Made by a program: the position numbers and the translations under genes
Shown: positions 42,600 through 51,164 of the stretch, one piece after another
Numbering within the stretch: position 1 is the stretch's first letter
Layout of the letters: every line of letters begins with the position of its first letter
Notes under the pieces: generated by a model
Told to the model about the DNA's origin: nothing
Databases searched by the model: none
Seen by the model: only the letters and a program-made list of their open reading frames with translations
NCBI GenBank assembly: GCA_963789535.1
Contig: CAWBKU010000005.1
Location: 1,612,001 to 1,676,000 of the forward strand
Length of the DNA: 64,000 nt
Source of the DNA: CAVXHQ01 sp963789535
Lineage (GTDB): Bacteria > Pseudomonadota > Alphaproteobacteria > Rhodobacterales > Rhodobacteraceae
Direction: 5' to 3'

Positions 42600-44224
42600 T
42601 GGTCCGTCGACGCCAGATGTTCGAACAGGCGCGCGACCGCCTCGGCCCCCGGATCGACGTGGCCCGCCAGTTGCTCGGCGTTGATGTAGGTCGCGCGGCC
42701 GGCCTTGGCGGTGGTGAGCGTAGCGGTGAAATCCGCACCGGTCCGTGCCGCATGGGCCGCGGCATCCAGCCCGTCGTCTAGGCTGTCGAGCGCGGGGAGC
42801 AACGCGTCGACCATGGTCCGGTCGCCCGGACCCGCGCCGCCGACCTGCCGCATCCGACCGAGGCCCGCCTGCAATGCCGCGCGCGTCGGCAGACCCGAGG
42901 CAGAGGCGTCGCCCGCGGCGGCGAAGAAGATCGCCAGCAGGACACCCGACGAGCCGCCCATGGTCTGGCTGAGTTCGAGGCCGATGGCGCGGTAGAGTTG
43001 CGTGTGATCGGCCAGCGGCAGCGTGTCCATCGCGCCGATCAGCGCGCGGGCGGCGGTGGCCAGCGTCGAGCCGGTGTCGCCGTCGCCGGATTTGGCGTCG
43101 AGCGTGTTGAGGTCCGCCTCGGCGGCGATCAGCACCTTGCAGCAGTCGGTCAGGAACGCCTCGGTCGCGGCATGGGCCGAGGCGGGCGCGCGGACCGGCC
43201 TGAGGCCATCGGGCAGGGGCACGACACGCGGCGCCTGCACCGCCCGGCAGCCAGGCCAGGCGGGCACCGCGACAGGAGCGGCGAGCAGGGCGGCGTCGTC
43301 GGGACCGAGTGCCATGACCGAGACCGAAAAGCCGTGCATGTCGAGCGCGGTCATCATCGCCGCAGGTCCGACGACCAGGGAAAGGCGGTTGCCGATCTCG
43401 CTTTCGAGCAGGTCGCGCGTCAGGATCGCCATTTCGAGGACCGAGGCACCGCCAAGATTGTTCACCAGCGCCACGTGCGGCCCGTCGGCCATGCCGACCA
43501 GGAGTTTCGCCGCCACCCTGGCCACCGCCTCGGCGGCGCTGGCGACGGCCACCTGCTCGACGCCAGCCTCGCCGTGGATGCCGAGACCAAGCTCGGCCAT
43601 GCCGTCGGGGATCCGGTTCTCCTTCGGCGAGCCCGGGACCGTGCAGGTGTCGAGCGACATGCCGATGCTGCGGCTGGCGGCGATGACGCGGAGGGCGGCG
43701 GCGGTGCAGGCCTCGAGGTCGGCGCCGCTCTCGGCCAGCGCGCCCGCGATCTTGTGCACGAGGAGCGTGCCCGCAAGGCCGCGCGCCTGCGGCAGGTCGG
43801 GCAGGGCCACGTCGTCGTCGACGATCACCATGCTGACCTTGCAGCCGAAGGCGCGGGCACGCTCGGCCGCGAGGCCGAAGTTCAGGCGGTCGCCGGTGTA
43901 GTTCTTGACGATCAGCAGGCACCCCGCCGGGCCGGTCACGGCGAGGATGCCGGCCAGCACCGCGTCGGCGGAGGGCGAGGCGAAGACATCGCCGCAGACC
44001 GCCGCCGTGAGCATGCCTGCGCCGACGAAACCCGCATGTGCCGGCTCGTGGCCGGACCCGCCGCCCGAAACCAGCGCCACCTTGCCGCGGTCCCAGTCGG
44101 CACGCACCACGACGCGGATGTGCGGATAGCCGTCGAGCCGCGCCAGCGCCCCGCCCGAGGCCGCGATCATGCCGTCGATGGCCTCGGTGACGATGTCGTC
44201 GCGGGCGTTGATGAACTGTTCCAT
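42596..44224 (-). CDS. Fused DhaK-DhaL dihydroxyacetone-type kinase
   Basis: A 542-residue single-chain ATP-dependent kinase. The DhaK part (residues 1-330) has VSGGGSGHEPAHAGFVGAGM and the substrate-binding histidine in GLGIHGEAGVEQ near 215. The DhaL part has KSGDGDTGSTLATAARALIG with the metal-binding aspartates and SQTMGGSSGVLLAIFF. Substrates of such kinases include dihydroxyacetone, glyceraldehyde and tetruloses. It is 12 bp upstream of nothing else: the ABC genes lie just before it on the same strand (13-bp gap), which suggests that the transporter's substrate is converted to its ketone and phosphorylated here. Confidence 0.92.
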   Translation of the reverse strand: MEQFINARDDIVTEAIDGMIAASGGALARLDGYPHIRVVVRADWDRGKVALVSGGGSGHEPAHAGFVGAGMLTAAVCGDVFASPSADAVLAGILAVTGPAGCLLIVKNYTGDRLNFGLAAERARAFGCKVSMVIVDDDVALPDLPQARGLAGTLLVHKIAGALAESGADLEACTAAALRVIAASRSIGMSLDTCTVPGSPKENRIPDGMAELGLGIHGEAGVEQVAVASAAEAVARVAAKLLVGMADGPHVALVNNLGGASVLEMAILTRDLLESEIGNRLSLVVGPAAMMTALDMHGFSVSVMALGPDDAALLAAPVAVPAWPGCRAVQAPRVVPLPDGLRPVRAPASAHAATEAFLTDCCKVLIAAEADLNTLDAKSGDGDTGSTLATAARALIGAMDTLPLADHTQLYRAIGLELSQTMGGSSGVLLAIFFAAAGDASASGLPTRAALQAGLGRMRQVGGAGPGDRTMVDALLPALDSLDDGLDAAAHAARTGADFTATLTTAKAGRATYINAEQLAGHVDPGAEAVARLFEHLASTDH

Positions 44225-44236
44225 GGGCAGGCTCCT

Positions 44237-45232
44237 TCAGGCGACGCGGGCGCCGGTGGCATCGAAGTAGAACGGTCTGTCGGGGCGGATGCGGATAATG
44301 TCGCCGGTCTTCAGGGTCGTATGCGCCTCGGTCACGGTGACGAGAGCGTGAGTGCGGCAGGTGAGGTGCAGGCGGGTCTGGTCGCCCAGATGTTCGACGC
44401 GCTCGACCCGTGCCGCCTCGCCCTCGCCCTGCACGATCTGTTCTGGGCGCAGGCCGATATGGGTGGCGCGGGCGGGCGCGCCGGCAAAGGCGTCGGCGGG
44501 CAGGAGGTTGATGCGCGGCTGGCCGAGGCGGCCCGCGGCGTGGATGCTGACCGGGTTCTCGTAGACCTCGCGGGGAGAGCCGAACTGCACGAGGCGGCCG
44601 TGGTCGAGGACGCCGACGTGCGTCGCCATCGTCATCGCCTCGATCTGGTCGTGGGTGACGTAGAGGAGGGTCGCACCCATGTTGGCCTGGATATTCTTCA
44701 ACTCGATCCTGAGGTCGGAACGCAGCTTGGCGTCGAGCGAACTCAGCGGCTCGTCCATCAGATAGACCGAGGGGCTGCGCACGAGGGCCCGCCCGATCGA
44801 CACCCGCTGCATCTCGCCGCCCGACAGGGCCGTCGCCTTGTTGTCGAGCTTGTGGCTGATCTGGAGCACTTCGGCGACCTCGCCCACGCGGGCGTCGATC
44901 TCGGCGCGCGGGGTGCGCAGGATCGGCGATTTGAGGGGGAATTCGAGGTTCTGCCGAACGGTCAGGTGGGGGTAGAGCGAGTATTGCTGGAACACCATCG
45001 CCACGTCGCGCTGCGCCGGTGTCAGCCCCGCCATGTCGCGCCCGCCGATGGTGATCGTGCCGCGGTCGGGGGTGTCGAGGCCCGAGACCATGCGCAATAT
45101 CGTGGTCTTGCCCGCCCCCGTGGGTCCGAGCAGGACGACGAAGGCGCCGTCGGGGACAGTCATGGTAACGTCGTCGAGGGCGGTATCGGTGCCGAAGGTC
45201 TTGGTGATGCCGGTCAGCGTGATCTCAGCCAT
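44237..45232 (-). CDS. ABC transporter ATPase, glycerol-type, second ATPase
   Basis: A 331-residue ATPase with Walker A GPTGAGKTT, signature LSGGEMQRVSIGRAL, Walker B VYLMDEPLSSLD and a C-terminal TOBE-like region (IGLRPEQIVQGEGEAARVE). Two distinct ATPases in one CUT1 operon, with a small membrane protein and two permeases, resemble the GlpS/GlpT glycerol transporter of rhizobia. It overlaps the other ATPase gene by 8 bp. Confidence 0.9.
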   Translation of the reverse strand: MAEITLTGITKTFGTDTALDDVTMTVPDGAFVVLLGPTGAGKTTILRMVSGLDTPDRGTITIGGRDMAGLTPAQRDVAMVFQQYSLYPHLTVRQNLEFPLKSPILRTPRAEIDARVGEVAEVLQISHKLDNKATALSGGEMQRVSIGRALVRSPSVYLMDEPLSSLDAKLRSDLRIELKNIQANMGATLLYVTHDQIEAMTMATHVGVLDHGRLVQFGSPREVYENPVSIHAAGRLGQPRINLLPADAFAGAPARATHIGLRPEQIVQGEGEAARVERVEHLGDQTRLHLTCRTHALVTVTEAHTTLKTGDIIRIRPDRPFYFDATGARVA

Positions 45233-46322
45233 GGGTCAGCACCCCCTCGTTGGCCGCACTGCGGAGCGCGCGCCCGGTGGCGCCGTCGAACAGCGTCACG
45301 GTGCGCGGATCGAGGTGCAGGCCGGTGCGGGCGCCTACGGCGATGGCGTCGCTCGAGGCGGTGCGCGCCTTGACGGTGCCGTGGGCCGTGCGCAGCGTCA
45401 CGATCTGCGTCGTGCCGAGGTATTCGGTGGCGATCACCTCGCCCCGGTAGGGGGCGGCATCGTCGAGGCGGATGTGCTCGGGGCGGATGCCGAAGGTGAG
45501 GGTGCCCGAGGCACTGTCGATCTGGCGGGGGATGTCCTGGGGAATGTCGCCGAGCATCGCCGTGGTGTCGCCTGCGCCGACGTTGCCCCGAAAATCGAGG
45601 AAGTTCATCGGCGGCGAGCCGATGAACTCGGCCACGAACCGCGTCGCGGGCCAGTCGTAGATGTCCTGCGGCACGCCGAACTGTTCGACGACGCCGTGGT
45701 TCATCACCACGATCTTGTCGCCCATCTGCATCGCCTCGAGCTGGTCGTGGGTGACATAGACGGTCGTGGCGCCCATCCGGTCGTGCAGGGCGCGCAGTTC
45801 CTCGGCCATATGCTCGCGGAATTCGGCGTCGAGCGCGCCGAGCGGCTCGTCCATGAAGAACGCCTTGGGGTCGCGGACGATGGCGCGGCCGAGGGCCACG
45901 CGCTGCCGGTCGCCGCCCGACAGGCCGCCGACGGGGCGGTCGAGGATGTCGGTGATGCCGAGGATCTCGGCGATCTCGCCCACCTTGGCGCGCACCTTCG
46001 CACGGGGCATGCCTTGGGAAACGAGCGGATAGCTGATGTTGCGGCGGACGTTCATGTGCGGATAGAGGGCGAACATCTGGAACACGAAGGCGATGTCGCG
46101 CTGGCTCGCGGGTTTCATGCCGCATTCCTCGCCGTCGATGTAGATCTCTCCCGATGTCGGAAGTTCGAGGCCCGCCATCATCCGCAGCGTCGTCGTCTTG
46201 CCGCAGCCAGAGGGGCCGAGCAGCATGAAGAATTCGCCGTCCTCGATGGTGAAGGTCGAGGATTTGACGGCGTTAAACGAGCCGAAGTCCTTGCGCACGT
46301 TCTCGATGCGTATCTGGGCCAT
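45225..46322 (-). CDS. ABC transporter ATPase, glycerol-type, first ATPase
   Basis: A 365-residue ATPase with Walker A GPSGCGKTT, Q-loop VFQMFALYPHMNVR, signature LSGGDRQRVALGRAI, Walker B AFFMDEPLGALD and a long C-terminal regulatory domain (FGIRPEHIRLDDA). It likely forms a heterodimer with the neighbouring ATPase. The gene lies 4 bp after the small membrane protein gene. Confidence 0.9.
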   Translation of the reverse strand: MAQIRIENVRKDFGSFNAVKSSTFTIEDGEFFMLLGPSGCGKTTTLRMMAGLELPTSGEIYIDGEECGMKPASQRDIAFVFQMFALYPHMNVRRNISYPLVSQGMPRAKVRAKVGEIAEILGITDILDRPVGGLSGGDRQRVALGRAIVRDPKAFFMDEPLGALDAEFREHMAEELRALHDRMGATTVYVTHDQLEAMQMGDKIVVMNHGVVEQFGVPQDIYDWPATRFVAEFIGSPPMNFLDFRGNVGAGDTTAMLGDIPQDIPRQIDSASGTLTFGIRPEHIRLDDAAPYRGEVIATEYLGTTQIVTLRTAHGTVKARTASSDAIAVGARTGLHLDPRTVTLFDGATGRALRSAANEGVLTHG

Positions 46323-46326
46323 CCGC

Positions 46327-46515
46327 CTACTCCGGGAAATGGCTGGTGACGATGAACATCACGGTGCCGACGAGGGTGACGAGGAACGACCAGGTGTAGA
46401 GGACGAGGACGAAGGGCTGCATCAGCATGATCACGCCGAGGGCGATCAGGATGGTCGCGAGCATTTCCCACGGGCCGCGGCGCAGACGGAGGAGGCCGTG
46501 CAGGAACCGGGTCAT
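46327..46515 (-). CDS. Small two-helix membrane protein (DUF2160-like)
   Basis: A 62-residue protein with two hydrophobic helices (MLATILIALGVIMLMQPFVL and LVTLVGTVMFIVTSHF). Short proteins of this type (DUF2160) sit between permease and ATPase genes in glycerol-type ABC operons; the role is unknown, perhaps complex stability. Its ATG overlaps the permease stop (ATGA at 46512-46515). Confidence 0.8.
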   Translation of the reverse strand: MTRFLHGLLRLRRGPWEMLATILIALGVIMLMQPFVLVLYTWSFLVTLVGTVMFIVTSHFPE

Positions 46516-47450
46516 TTGCGCACCGCCCCGAAGGTTATTCCCCTGAGCAGGTGTTTGCGCAGAAGGATCGTGAAGACCATGACCGGCACGAGGAAGATCG
46601 TGGCACCGGCGGCGACGGCGGGCCAGTCCTTGCCGGAGGTGCCGATGATCGTCGGGATGAACGGCGGCGCGGTCTGCGCGGTGCCCGAGGTCAGCAGGAC
46701 CGCGAAGGCGTATTCGTTCCACGCGAAGATCAGGCAGAAAATGGCGGTCGAGGCGATGCCGGTGGCGGCCTGCGGCAAGACGACCTTGGTGAACGCCTGA
46801 AACCGGGTGTAGCCGTCGATCAGCGCCGCTTCCTCATATTCGACGGGGATCTCGTCGATGAACCCCTTCAGCAGCCAGACCGACAGCGACAGGTTCACCG
46901 CCGTGTAGAGCAGGATCATGCCCAGATGGGTGTCGTTCAGGCCGAGGTTGCGGAACATCAGGAAGATCGGGATGGCCACGGCGATGGGCGGCATCATCCG
47001 GGTCGACAGGATAAAGAACATCAGGTCGTCCTTCAGCGGCACGCGGAACCGGCTGAACGCATAGGCGGCCGCAGTGCCGAGGATCATCGTGAGGAACGTC
47101 GAGCCGAAACCGATGATGACCGAGTTCAGGAACCGCTCGCCATAGCGCGAGGGGCCGGTGACGATGGTGCCGCGGTCGCGCGCGATCTGGTCGTACCAGG
47201 TGGCGGGCGGGCCCGCGGCCTCGACCATGCCGGCGGTCGCACGGGTGCGGTCGGTAAAGAGGTTGACGTAGCCTTCGAGTGTCGGCTCGAACATGAGGAC
47301 CGGCGGGTAGGCGATTGAATCGGAGGGGGATTTGAACCCCGTCGCGACGATCCAGAGGAGCGGGATCAGGGTGATGACAGCATATCCGACGACGAGGATA
47401 CCGGCGAGCCACTTGATACCGCGGCTGGGTTCGGTGACGGAAAAGCTCAT
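46512..47450 (-). CDS. ABC transporter permease, glycerol-type (MalG-like)
   Basis: A 312-residue permease with six helices and the EAA loop YEEAALIDGYTRFQAFTKVV. A long periplasmic insertion after the first helix (FEPTLEGYVNLFTDRTRATA and on) is typical of the glycerol-type subunit. It starts MSFSVTEPSRGIKWLAGILV and overlaps the first permease's stop. Confidence 0.9.
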   Translation of the reverse strand: MSFSVTEPSRGIKWLAGILVVGYAVITLIPLLWIVATGFKSPSDSIAYPPVLMFEPTLEGYVNLFTDRTRATAGMVEAAGPPATWYDQIARDRGTIVTGPSRYGERFLNSVIIGFGSTFLTMILGTAAAYAFSRFRVPLKDDLMFFILSTRMMPPIAVAIPIFLMFRNLGLNDTHLGMILLYTAVNLSLSVWLLKGFIDEIPVEYEEAALIDGYTRFQAFTKVVLPQAATGIASTAIFCLIFAWNEYAFAVLLTSGTAQTAPPFIPTIIGTSGKDWPAVAAGATIFLVPVMVFTILLRKHLLRGITFGAVRK

Positions 47451-48394
47451 CGTTCCTTCACCTTGTTCAGGGCCTTCACATAGATCGACGCCAGCCCGAA
47501 CACCGTCACGAAGAGGATCACCGCATAGGCCGAGGAATAGCCGGTGCGCCATTTCTCGAAGGCCTCGCGCTTGAGGTCGATCGACGTCAGCGTGGTGGTG
47601 TTGCCGGGGCCGCCCCCCGTCAGTTGCACGACGAGGTCGAACATCTTGAAATTCTCGATGCCGCGAAACAGGACCGCCAGCATCAGGAACGGCAGGGCCA
47701 TGGGCAGGGTGATCGTCCAGAACTGCCGCCATTTGCTCGCCCGGTCGCATTCGGCGGCCTCGTAGATGCTGTCGGGGATCGACCGCAGACCGGCCAGACA
47801 GATAAGCATGACGAACGGCGTCCACATCCAGGTATCGGCGATGACGATGGCCCAGGGGGCGAGGTTCACGTCGCCGATCATCGAGAAACTGGCCGGGTCC
47901 GCACCGGTAAAGAAGGCGACGGCATAGTTGAACAGGCCGATCTGCGGCTGGTAGAGGAAGGTCCAGAAATTGCCGACCACGGCGGGCGAGAGCATCATCG
48001 GAAAGACGATGATCGTGGTCCAGAGGTCGTTGCCGCGGAACTTCTTGTTGATGAGGAACGCCAGCGCAAAGCCGATCAACACCTGAAGGATCAGGGTCCA
48101 GATCAGGAAATGCGCCGTCGCCTGCATCGTGGCCCAGATGTCGGGGTCGTTCAGGATGCGCTCGTAATTCCGCAGGCCGACCCATTCGACATCGTTGTTG
48201 GGGCGGTTGACGCGGAAATCGGTAAAGCTGAGGCGCACGGTCCAGATCAGCGGAAAGATGTTCACCGCCAGCAACAAGAAGATCGTCGGCGCCACGAAGA
48301 TCCAGGCGATCGCGCGGTCTGACAGGCCGCGGATCCGTCGGGCGACGCCGGGGGGCGTGCGGCGTGCCGCGGTCTGGAGGGGCGTGTCGGTCAT
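47447..48394 (-). CDS. ABC transporter permease, glycerol-type (MalF-like)
   Basis: A 315-residue permease with six helices and the EAA loop IYEAAECDRASKWRQFWTIT. The N-terminus MTDTPLQTAARRTPPGVARR precedes the first helix (AIAWIFVAPTIFLLLAVNIF). It is the first gene after the binding protein, separated by 148 bp that hold a strong stem-loop. Confidence 0.9.
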   Translation of the reverse strand: MTDTPLQTAARRTPPGVARRIRGLSDRAIAWIFVAPTIFLLLAVNIFPLIWTVRLSFTDFRVNRPNNDVEWVGLRNYERILNDPDIWATMQATAHFLIWTLILQVLIGFALAFLINKKFRGNDLWTTIIVFPMMLSPAVVGNFWTFLYQPQIGLFNYAVAFFTGADPASFSMIGDVNLAPWAIVIADTWMWTPFVMLICLAGLRSIPDSIYEAAECDRASKWRQFWTITLPMALPFLMLAVLFRGIENFKMFDLVVQLTGGGPGNTTTLTSIDLKREAFEKWRTGYSSAYAVILFVTVFGLASIYVKALNKVKER

Positions 48395-48474
48395 CGGGAA
48401 GATCCTTCACGGCAGGGCGGGGCGTGCCCCCGACCGTGACGTTAGCTGTTTCTCATCGGGGTGTGCCGGGATTT

Positions 48475-48506
48475 CTCCGGCCGACGATGGGAGGCGTCGG
48501 CCGGAG
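48475..48506 (-). terminator. Intercistronic stem-loop after the glycerol-type binding protein
   Basis: CTCCGGCCGACG (48475-48486), an 8-nt loop and CGTCGGCCGGAG (48495-48506) make a perfect 12-bp stem between the binding-protein stop (48543) and the first permease start (48394). A run of T is not present on the transcribed strand. It probably protects or attenuates the transcript. Confidence 0.65.
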
Positions 48507-48542
48507 GCTATCGGTGCCGCGCCGGGGCGGCGCCCGAAACGG

Positions 48543-49874
48543 TCAGAGCTTGCCTTCGTCCTCGAACACTTCGGTCCAGTCGGCGACAAGGCCGTCGAGC
48601 GCCTCTTGCGCCGTGCCGTTGCCGGCGACGACATAGTTGTGCACCCGCTCCTGCATCGCGAGCAGCAGGTCGGCATAGGCGGGTTCGGCCCAGAAGTCCT
48701 TCACGATCGCCATGCTGTCGAGGAAGGTCTGCGCATAGGGCTGGCTGGTGGCGAAACCCGGATCCTCGACCACGGCGCGCAGCGCGGAGTAGCCGCCGAG
48801 TTCCCACCAGCGGGCCTGCACCTCGGGCTGGGCGAACCACTGGATGTATTGCAGCGCCGCGTCCTGCTTGTCGGAATAGGCCACGACCGAGATGCCCTGA
48901 CCGCCGAGTTGCGCATATTGGCCTGCGGGGCCAGCGGGGTTCGGGAAATAGCCCGACACGCCATTTCCGACGTTCTCGTCCGCCTCGACGCCGGGCCAGA
49001 TGAAGGCGAAGTTCATCTGCATCGCCACCTGGCCCGAGCGGTAGGCGTCGATATTCTCGCCCATGTACCAGTTCGACGAGCCCGGCGGGGTGCCGGTATC
49101 GTAGAGGTTCCGGTATGCCTCGAGGCCCTCGACGGCTCCGGCCGAATTCACGAACCCTTCGAGGTCGTAGGGCTGGTCCGGGTTCTCGTAGAGGAAGCCG
49201 TAGTTGTAGAGCCAGTTCGTCACCCCCATGGTGATGCCTTCGGACCCCCGCTCGGTATAGATCGCGGCGCCGTAAACGGTGGTGCCGTCGATATCGCGGC
49301 CCTGAAAGAACTGCGCGATATCGGTCAATTCGGACAGGGTCGCAGGCACGCCGAGCGGGCGGCCGTAGGTCTCCTCGAATTCGGCCATCAGTTCGGGACG
49401 CTCGAACCAGTCCTTGCGGTAGGTCCAGCCGACGACGTCGCCGAACGCGGGCAGGGCGTAGTAATTGGGCGTGTTCTTCGGCCATTCGGCATAGCCCACC
49501 ACGGTGGCGGGGATGAAATCGTCCATCGAGATGCCGTTGGCATCGAAGAAGTCGTTGAGCGGCACGTAATGCCCGTTCTCGGCGCCGCCGCCGATCCACT
49601 GGCTGTCGCCGATCATCAGGTCGCAGAGCTGCCCGCCGGAGTTCAGCTCGTTCAGCATCCGGTCGGCGAAACTGGTCCAGGGCACGAACTCGTAGTTCAT
49701 GGTGATGCCCGACTGCGCCTCGAAGTCGCGGCCCAGCTCGATCAGCGCGTTCGCCGGATCCCAGGCGGCCCAGCACAGCGTCAGTTCCGTCGCCTGCGCG
49801 TTCGCGGCGGTGGTGGTCAGGGCGGCGGCAAGGGCCGCGCCCGTCACGGTCGTCATCAGCAACCTCGAAGTCAT
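48543..49874 (-). CDS. ABC transporter substrate-binding protein, glycerol/polyol-type
   Basis: A 443-residue periplasmic protein. The Sec signal MTSRLLMTTVTGAALAAALT has cleavage after ANA. The mature part begins TELTLCWAAWDPANALIELG and has GGQLCDLMIGDSQWIGGGAE. It is the first gene of a minus-strand operon with two permeases, a DUF2160-like protein, two ATPases and a dihydroxyacetone-type kinase. Glycerol, dihydroxyacetone or a tetrose/tetritol are likely ligands. The promoter region holds an inverted repeat shared with the divergent LacI gene. Confidence 0.9.
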   Translation of the reverse strand: MTSRLLMTTVTGAALAAALTTTAANAQATELTLCWAAWDPANALIELGRDFEAQSGITMNYEFVPWTSFADRMLNELNSGGQLCDLMIGDSQWIGGGAENGHYVPLNDFFDANGISMDDFIPATVVGYAEWPKNTPNYYALPAFGDVVGWTYRKDWFERPELMAEFEETYGRPLGVPATLSELTDIAQFFQGRDIDGTTVYGAAIYTERGSEGITMGVTNWLYNYGFLYENPDQPYDLEGFVNSAGAVEGLEAYRNLYDTGTPPGSSNWYMGENIDAYRSGQVAMQMNFAFIWPGVEADENVGNGVSGYFPNPAGPAGQYAQLGGQGISVVAYSDKQDAALQYIQWFAQPEVQARWWELGGYSALRAVVEDPGFATSQPYAQTFLDSMAIVKDFWAEPAYADLLLAMQERVHNYVVAGNGTAQEALDGLVADWTEVFEDEGKL

Positions 49875-49946
49875 CGGATGTCTCCTCCCTGTGAAACCTT
49901 CGGGGCGGCCTCCTCGCCGCCTGTCCGTGGGCAAACCGTAATGACG

Positions 49947-49982
49947 CACGTGCCTCAACGCAATTGATTTCTGAGGCACGTG
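49947..49982. promoter_or_regulatory. Perfect 11-bp inverted repeat, likely LacI-type operator
   Basis: CACGTGCCTCA (49947-49957) and TGAGGCACGTG (49972-49982) are perfect complements separated by a 14-bp AT-rich spacer. Each arm also contains CACGTG. The site lies between the binding-protein start (49874) and the LacI start (50037), 73 and 55 bp away. It is probably two half-sites or paired sites for the divergent regulator. Confidence 0.75.
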
Positions 49983-50036
49983 TCGCATATCCTGCTATGT
50001 GACGGGTGTACCCTGACGCAGACTCGGGGAAAGTGG

Positions 50037-51125
50037 ATGAAGAGCGCGGTGCAAGTGTCAGAGAACAGGATGGAAACCGAAGCGAAGGTGGCCCGTGGCG
50101 GAATGCTGCGACCGACGACGAAAGACCTTGCGCGGGCCGCGGGGGTCAGTCGCGCGACGGTCGACCGCGTTCTGAACGGGCGCGACGGGGTCAAACAAAA
50201 GACCGTCGACCGGGTCAACGGTGCCATCGAACGGCTGGGATTCGTCCTCAATCTGTCGGCTGCGAACCTCGCCCGCTCGACGAGCTACCGCATCCTCTTC
50301 GCGCTCCCCCGCTCGGGCGATCAGTTCCTGGCCGAGATCGTGCGCCATATCGCCGAGGCCGAAACCGTGCTCGCCGCCGATCACGTCTGGTGCGACCTGC
50401 ACCAGATCGAGGCGAACGATCCGCACAGCATTTCGGCGTTCCTTGCGTCGCTCACCCCCGAGGAGGTGTCGGGCGTCGCGATCATGGCGCCCGAGACGCC
50501 GCAGGTGCGCGATGCCATCGCGCGGTTGCAGGAGCGCGGGGTGGCGGCGCTGCCGTTCATCTCGAACCAGACGCGGATGGACGACACCTGGGTCGGGATC
50601 AACAACCGGGCGGCGGGGGCGACGGCGGCGACCCTCATGGGGCGGTTCGCGGGCGCGCGCGCGGGCGGGGTCATGGTCGTGTCCGAGAGCATGCAGTCGC
50701 GCGACAGCCTCGAGCGTCGTCTGGGCTTCGACGCGGTGCTGAATGCCCGGTTTCCCCACCTCCGCGCGCTCCCCTCGCTCGAGACCTATGGCGACCCCGT
50801 GCGCGCCGCCGAGATCATCGGCACGACGCTGCGCAGCAATCCGGGGCTTGCCGGCATCTATGTGCTTGCGTCGGAGGCGCGGATTCCGCTGAGTGTTCTG
50901 GATGCGATGCCGGTGCCGGGCGGGATTGTGCGGATCGCCCACGAACGCACGCCGTTCACCGAGGCCGCGCTGCGGTCGGGCAGCCTTGATTGTGTGATCG
51001 CACAGGACGCGGGCCATCTGGTGCGCAGCGCGCTGCGGCGCCTAAAGGCGATGGTCGACCGGCGCGACATCCTGCGGTCGCAAGAGAAAATCCGCGTGGA
51101 AATCCTGCTCGACACCAATATCTAG
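50037..51125 (+). CDS. LacI-family transcriptional regulator of the glycerol-type operon
   Basis: A 362-residue LacI-type protein. The helix-turn-helix is PTTKDLARAAGVSRATVDRV with hinge LNGRDGVKQKTVDRVNGAIE, followed by a sugar-binding-like domain. Four in-frame starts exist (GTG 49980, ATG 50037, 50070, 50103). ATG 50037 is chosen because GGGGAAAG precedes it and because a start at 49980 would lie inside the inverted repeat. It is divergent from the binding-protein gene and probably represses both directions through the palindrome at 49947-49982. Confidence 0.88.
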   Translation: MKSAVQVSENRMETEAKVARGGMLRPTTKDLARAAGVSRATVDRVLNGRDGVKQKTVDRVNGAIERLGFVLNLSAANLARSTSYRILFALPRSGDQFLAEIVRHIAEAETVLAADHVWCDLHQIEANDPHSISAFLASLTPEEVSGVAIMAPETPQVRDAIARLQERGVAALPFISNQTRMDDTWVGINNRAAGATAATLMGRFAGARAGGVMVVSESMQSRDSLERRLGFDAVLNARFPHLRALPSLETYGDPVRAAEIIGTTLRSNPGLAGIYVLASEARIPLSVLDAMPVPGGIVRIAHERTPFTEAALRSGSLDCVIAQDAGHLVRSALRRLKAMVDRRDILRSQEKIRVEILLDTNI

Positions 51126-51164
51126 CCGATGTCTCCATCGTTCTCGATGATTTCGGTCGCCCGC

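Noticed and set aside
42998..45373. 791-codon plus-strand frame across DhaK-DhaL and ATPase genes
   Set aside because: Shadow of well-supported minus-strand genes; histidine/arginine-rich nonsense.
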